Shown here: positions 62,107 through 64,000 of the stretch, in pieces
Layout: every line of letters begins with the position of its first letter
How positions within the stretch are numbered: position 1 is the stretch's first letter
Assembly: GCF_011752045.1 (NCBI RefSeq)
Contig: NZ_JAAKXW010000001.1
Span: 1,612,001 to 1,676,000, forward strand
Direction of reading: 5' to 3'
DNA length: 64,000 nt
DNA from: Microbacterium hydrocarbonoxydans
GTDB taxonomy: Bacteria > Actinomycetota > Actinomycetes > Actinomycetales > Microbacteriaceae
Notes under the pieces: model-generated
What the model was told of the DNA's origin: nothing
The model's input: the letters and a program-made list of their open reading frames with translations, nothing else
Databases searched by the model: none
Made by a program: the position numbers and the translations under genes

Positions 62107-62601
62107 TCAGAACAGGCCGGCCGGCAGCGCGCCCTCGTGCTCGAGCAGCCAGCGCTTGGTCTCCAGACCGCGACCGGGATCGCCGCCGGAGTACCCGCCG
62201 AGGCCGTCGCCGGCGACCACCCGGTGGCAGGGCACGATCAGCGGCACCGGGTTCGCCCCCATGATGGCGCCGATCCCGCGGGCGGGCACGGTGGTGCCGC
62301 TGCGCGCCGCGAGCCCGCCGTAGGTGACGGTCTCGCCGTGACCGACCGTGTCGTGGAGCGCAGAGAGCACGGCGCTGGTGGCCGCGGTCTGCGCCCCCAG
62401 ATCGATCGGCAGGTCGAAGCGCCGCAGAGCGCCGTCGAAGTACGCGCGGAGCTGGGCGAGCGCCTCACGCAGCAGCGCGTCCGGCTCGGCATCCGCCCCG
62501 GCGGGCGCGACGGAGCGCCACGTCACGCGCGTGACGGCCGCCCCGTCGCTGACGACCCCGATGACGCCGACCGGCGACTCGATCGTTCCGAAGGAGGGCA
62601 T
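62107..62601 (-). CDS. ogt: Methylated-DNA--protein-cysteine methyltransferase
   Basis: A 164-residue Ogt/AGT protein that removes O6-alkyl groups from guanine. Active-site VPCHRVV with flanking NPVPLI (about 118-128), the HTH with Arg finger region GTTVPARGIGAIMGANP (about 101-117), and GGYSGGDPGRGLETKRWLLEHE end. Leaderless start: TAACCT (62608-62613) six bases before ATG. A third DNA-alkylation repair gene in the window. Confidence 0.94.
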   Translation of the reverse strand: MPSFGTIESPVGVIGVVSDGAAVTRVTWRSVAPAGADAEPDALLREALAQLRAYFDGALRRFDLPIDLGAQTAATSAVLSALHDTVGHGETVTYGGLAARSGTTVPARGIGAIMGANPVPLIVPCHRVVAGDGLGGYSGGDPGRGLETKRWLLEHEGALPAGLF

Positions 62602-62634
62602 GAGCCGAGGTTACCTCCGGGGCAGGACACCGGG

Positions 62635-63402
62635 TCACCGCGCTCGTCCCAGCTCACGCCACAGCCCCGCCCAGTGCTGCGCGCGAAGCTCGCGCGGAAG
62701 CCGGCATCCGGCCGCGCCGGCGGCGTGGAGCGCCGCGCGCGCCCGCGACGGACTGGTCGAAGCCGCGCGGGCGATGATCGCCGGGAGTCCGGATCCTCGC
62801 GCCGTGAAGGCCGCGCCGACGAAGGCCTCGTATCGCCGCCGATCGGATGCCGCGACGAGCGGATCCTCGCGCCGGCTGATGGTGAGCAGCCCGCCGTCGA
62901 CGGCGGGCTGCGGCGCGAACCCCCACGACGGCACCCGCCCCTCGAGCCCGAACTCGAACCAGGGAGCGAGCTGAGCGGTCAGCATCGTGCCACCGCCGAT
63001 CCCTGCCCGCTTGCGCGCGACCTCCCACTGCGTCAGGAGGACGGCGTGATGCCACGTGCGCGACGCCAGCAGCCGGCGGAGGATCGGCGTCGTGAGATGG
63101 AAGGGGATGTTGCCGACGACGACATCGGCGTCGAGTGGATGACGCAGGGCGTCCGCCGCCCGCACCGTCACCGTGGGCAGTGCAGCCTGCAGCCGTCGCG
63201 CGCGGTGCTCATCGATCTCGAGCGCGGTGAGCGGGCGCCCGAGGCCGGCGAGGCCGCGGGTGAGCGCGCCGTCGCCCGCACCGAGTTCGAGGATCGAGCC
63301 GGGCGTCTGCCGGACGAGGGTGAGGATGCGGCCCAGTGTGGGCCGGTGGGTGAGGAAGTTCTGACCGAGTTCGTGTCGGCCGCCGTGAAGGGATCGAGGC
63401 AT
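62635..63402 (-). CDS. erm: 23S rRNA (adenine-N6) methyltransferase Erm (macrolide resistance type)
   Basis: A 255-residue methyltransferase: ELGQNFLTHRPTLGRIL (about 10-26), SAM site ILELGAGDGALTRGLAG (about 37-53), and catalytic GNIPFHLTTPILRRLL (about 98-113). The GQNFL start and short length fit Erm better than housekeeping KsgA/RsmA, which is longer with a different N-terminus. Erm methylates A2058 and blocks macrolide binding. ATG at 63402 is preferred due to AGGAG (63410-63414), which lies inside a hairpin. An in-frame ATG at 63462 is possible. Downstream of a leaderless leader peptide, so likely inducible. Confidence 0.87.
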   Translation of the reverse strand: MPRSLHGGRHELGQNFLTHRPTLGRILTLVRQTPGSILELGAGDGALTRGLAGLGRPLTALEIDEHRARRLQAALPTVTVRAADALRHPLDADVVVGNIPFHLTTPILRRLLASRTWHHAVLLTQWEVARKRAGIGGGTMLTAQLAPWFEFGLEGRVPSWGFAPQPAVDGGLLTISRREDPLVAASDRRRYEAFVGAAFTARGSGLPAIIARAASTSPSRARAALHAAGAAGCRLPRELRAQHWAGLWRELGRAR

Positions 63403-63403
63403 G

Positions 63404-63432
63404 GGTGCGCTCCTGAGGAGAGTCGGAGCACC
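63404..63432 (-). promoter_or_regulatory. Hairpin sequestering the erm ribosome-binding site
   Basis: On the minus strand, GGTGCTCC (63432-63425) pairs with GGAGCGCACC (63413-63404) with a two-base bulge, and CTCCT/AGGAG within it also pair. The erm Shine-Dalgarno AGGAG (63414-63410) is in the stem, as in translational attenuation. Confidence 0.55.
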
Positions 63433-63537
63433 CCGGACGAGGGAGAGGACGCGCTGAGGCATCGAGAGGATCGCCCGTCCCGAGGTGCGAGGGCATCTCG
63501 GTGGACGGCGCGCAGACGTGTGCGAGGCTGCCCGCCG

Positions 63538-63603
63538 TCAGGCGCGGCGGTCGCGGAACACGAGGTTGCGCCCCATCACGGGCGCTGCGCATATCGTTCC
63601 CAT
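63538..63603 (-). CDS. Leaderless erm leader peptide (candidate macrolide sensor)
   Basis: A 21-residue ORF, MGTICAAPVMGRNLVFRDRR plus Ala, ending 135 bp before erm. R17-D18-R19 is a +X+ sequence, a known macrolide-dependent stalling motif in erm leaders. TAGGCT (63610-63615) stands six bases before the ATG, so the mRNA should be leaderless. Too short for a functional enzyme; a regulatory role is inferred from place and composition. Confidence 0.65.
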   Translation of the reverse strand: MGTICAAPVMGRNLVFRDRRA

Positions 63604-63609
63604 GGTGTC

Positions 63610-63615
63610 AGCCTA
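63610..63615 (-). promoter_or_regulatory. -10 box of the erm leader transcript
   Basis: TAGGCT on the minus strand, then gacacc and the leader ATG, the same sequence arrangement as at ccsB (TAGACT-gacacc-ATG). It overlaps the stop codon of the gene upstream. No convincing -35 is seen. Confidence 0.65.
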
Positions 63616-63954
63616 GCGGCCCCCGCCATCTCGCGTCCCCTCGGACGGCTCCGCCCTGTCCGCAGCATCCGCTTCCTCGTCCGTCACCTGCGCATCGGCG
63701 GCTGCGAGTTGCGCGGCCGCCGCCTGCTCCTCCGCCTCGACGGCCGCGGCGATCACGCGGATCGACCACGCCGGCCCCAGAGAGGGCGCGTGGTACCTCT
63801 TCCTCCCCTGTGATTCGTCGGAGGGTTCGCCGGCGCCCCACGCGCCGCCGCCTTTCCGGATCGACAATCCTCCACCTCTTCCCGGGACCCCCCAAAGGTC
63901 CGCCGCCCATGGCCATGAGCGTCCGAGGAAGAGACGTGCGATCTCGGATTTCAT
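63613..63954 (-). CDS. Hypothetical protein
   Basis: A possible 113-residue protein, MKSEIARLFLGRSWPWAADL at the start, a Gly-rich middle and an acidic Ala/Glu-rich C-terminus (about 70-105). No family is recognised. Its third-codon GC pattern looks coding, and the stop is immediately followed by the erm leader start region. An overlapping Arg-rich frame (63608-64000) is judged noise. The upstream context is outside the window, so the start is uncertain. Confidence 0.5.
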   Translation of the reverse strand: MKSEIARLFLGRSWPWAADLWGVPGRGGGLSIRKGGGAWGAGEPSDESQGRKRYHAPSLGPAWSIRVIAAAVEAEEQAAAAQLAAADAQVTDEEADAADRAEPSEGTRDGGGR

Positions 63955-64000
63955 TACGCGGAAGTGCGGAGCGAGACGGAATTCGGCGAACCCGCGTCAT

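Noticed and set aside
62635..63402. Assignment of this gene as housekeeping ksgA/rsmA
   Set aside because: Shorter, different N-terminus, NIPF motif with an upstream leader peptide; Erm fits better.
63608..64000. 130-codon Arg/Gly-rich minus-strand frame at the window end
   Set aside because: Composition suggests a shadow frame; the overlapping 113-codon frame has a more protein-like sequence.

Overview
This 64 kb window is dense, very high-GC bacterial chromosome. Codon use, System II cytochrome c maturation, Erm and WHTH families, a bS22-type mini ribosomal protein and pervasive leaderless promoters point to an actinobacterium of the Microbacteriaceae, most likely Microbacterium or a close relative (inference from sequence character; no search was run). 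I see no rRNA, tRNA, CRISPR array, insertion sequence or prophage. No stretch longer than about 165 bp lacks a gene or an annotated element.

Layout: 1-3.4 kb, the 3' part of an MmpL-type exporter carrying a degenerate ABC-ATPase-like tail, then a YhgE/Pip protein. 3.5-10.9 kb: a 2H phosphoesterase, the cytochrome c System II block (tlpA/resA-ccdA-resB-ccsB), a divergent MerR/flavin-reductase pair bracketed by two copies of a repeat, a histidine phosphatase and a small membrane protein. 11-14.3 kb: aspS, a TSUP transporter, a GNAT. 14.4-21.9 kb: a four-gene ABC importer (polyamine/iron/phosphonate type), then a Gfo/Idh/MocA-aldo/keto reductase fusion with its LacI regulator and two LacI-type operators, and a YegP-like small protein. 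21.9-25.7 kb: an amino-acid ABC importer, a rhodanese-glutaredoxin-Dabb operon and bS22. 25.7-34.3 kb: a membrane protein, a small HTH protein, a cyclase-family hydrolase, a TetR regulator divergent from a DrrAB-like ABC exporter, an ArsR regulator, a TrkH/TrkA potassium system, proC and a free-standing cation-diffusion-facilitator C-terminal domain.

34.4-48.4 kb: tadA, upp, a GNAT, a 1156-residue RecB-like nuclease/helicase, nadE, a nucleosidase, sbcC-sbcD, a GNAT, a leaderless mini-ORF whose tail is half Met/Cys, an orphan OmpR-type winged-helix regulator, and an AlkA-like DNA glycosylase. 48.5-52.8 kb: siderophore-interacting protein, duplicated VOC proteins, FUSC membrane protein, AlkZ-like winged-helix protein, PhnB-like VOC protein. 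52.8-60.5 kb: one minus-strand catabolic operon of NCS1 permease, hydantoinase/oxoprolinase, three tandem DUF917 (S-methyl-thiohydantoin desulfurase-like) proteins and a PucR regulator. 60.6-64 kb: thrC, ogt, an erm methyltransferase behind a leaderless leader peptide, and a hypothetical gene.

Themes: (1) about twenty genes start exactly 6-7 nt after a TANNNT -10 box, so leaderless translation is a main start mode here; (2) two of these leaderless starts are short regulatory peptides (sulfur-amino-acid-rich before the winged-helix regulator; +X+ motif before erm); (3) three copies of a GAGACCCC/GGGGTCTC stem-loop repeat are dispersed, one lying inside a coding tail; (4) the triple-DUF917 operon is the best candidate for an undescribed metabolic system.
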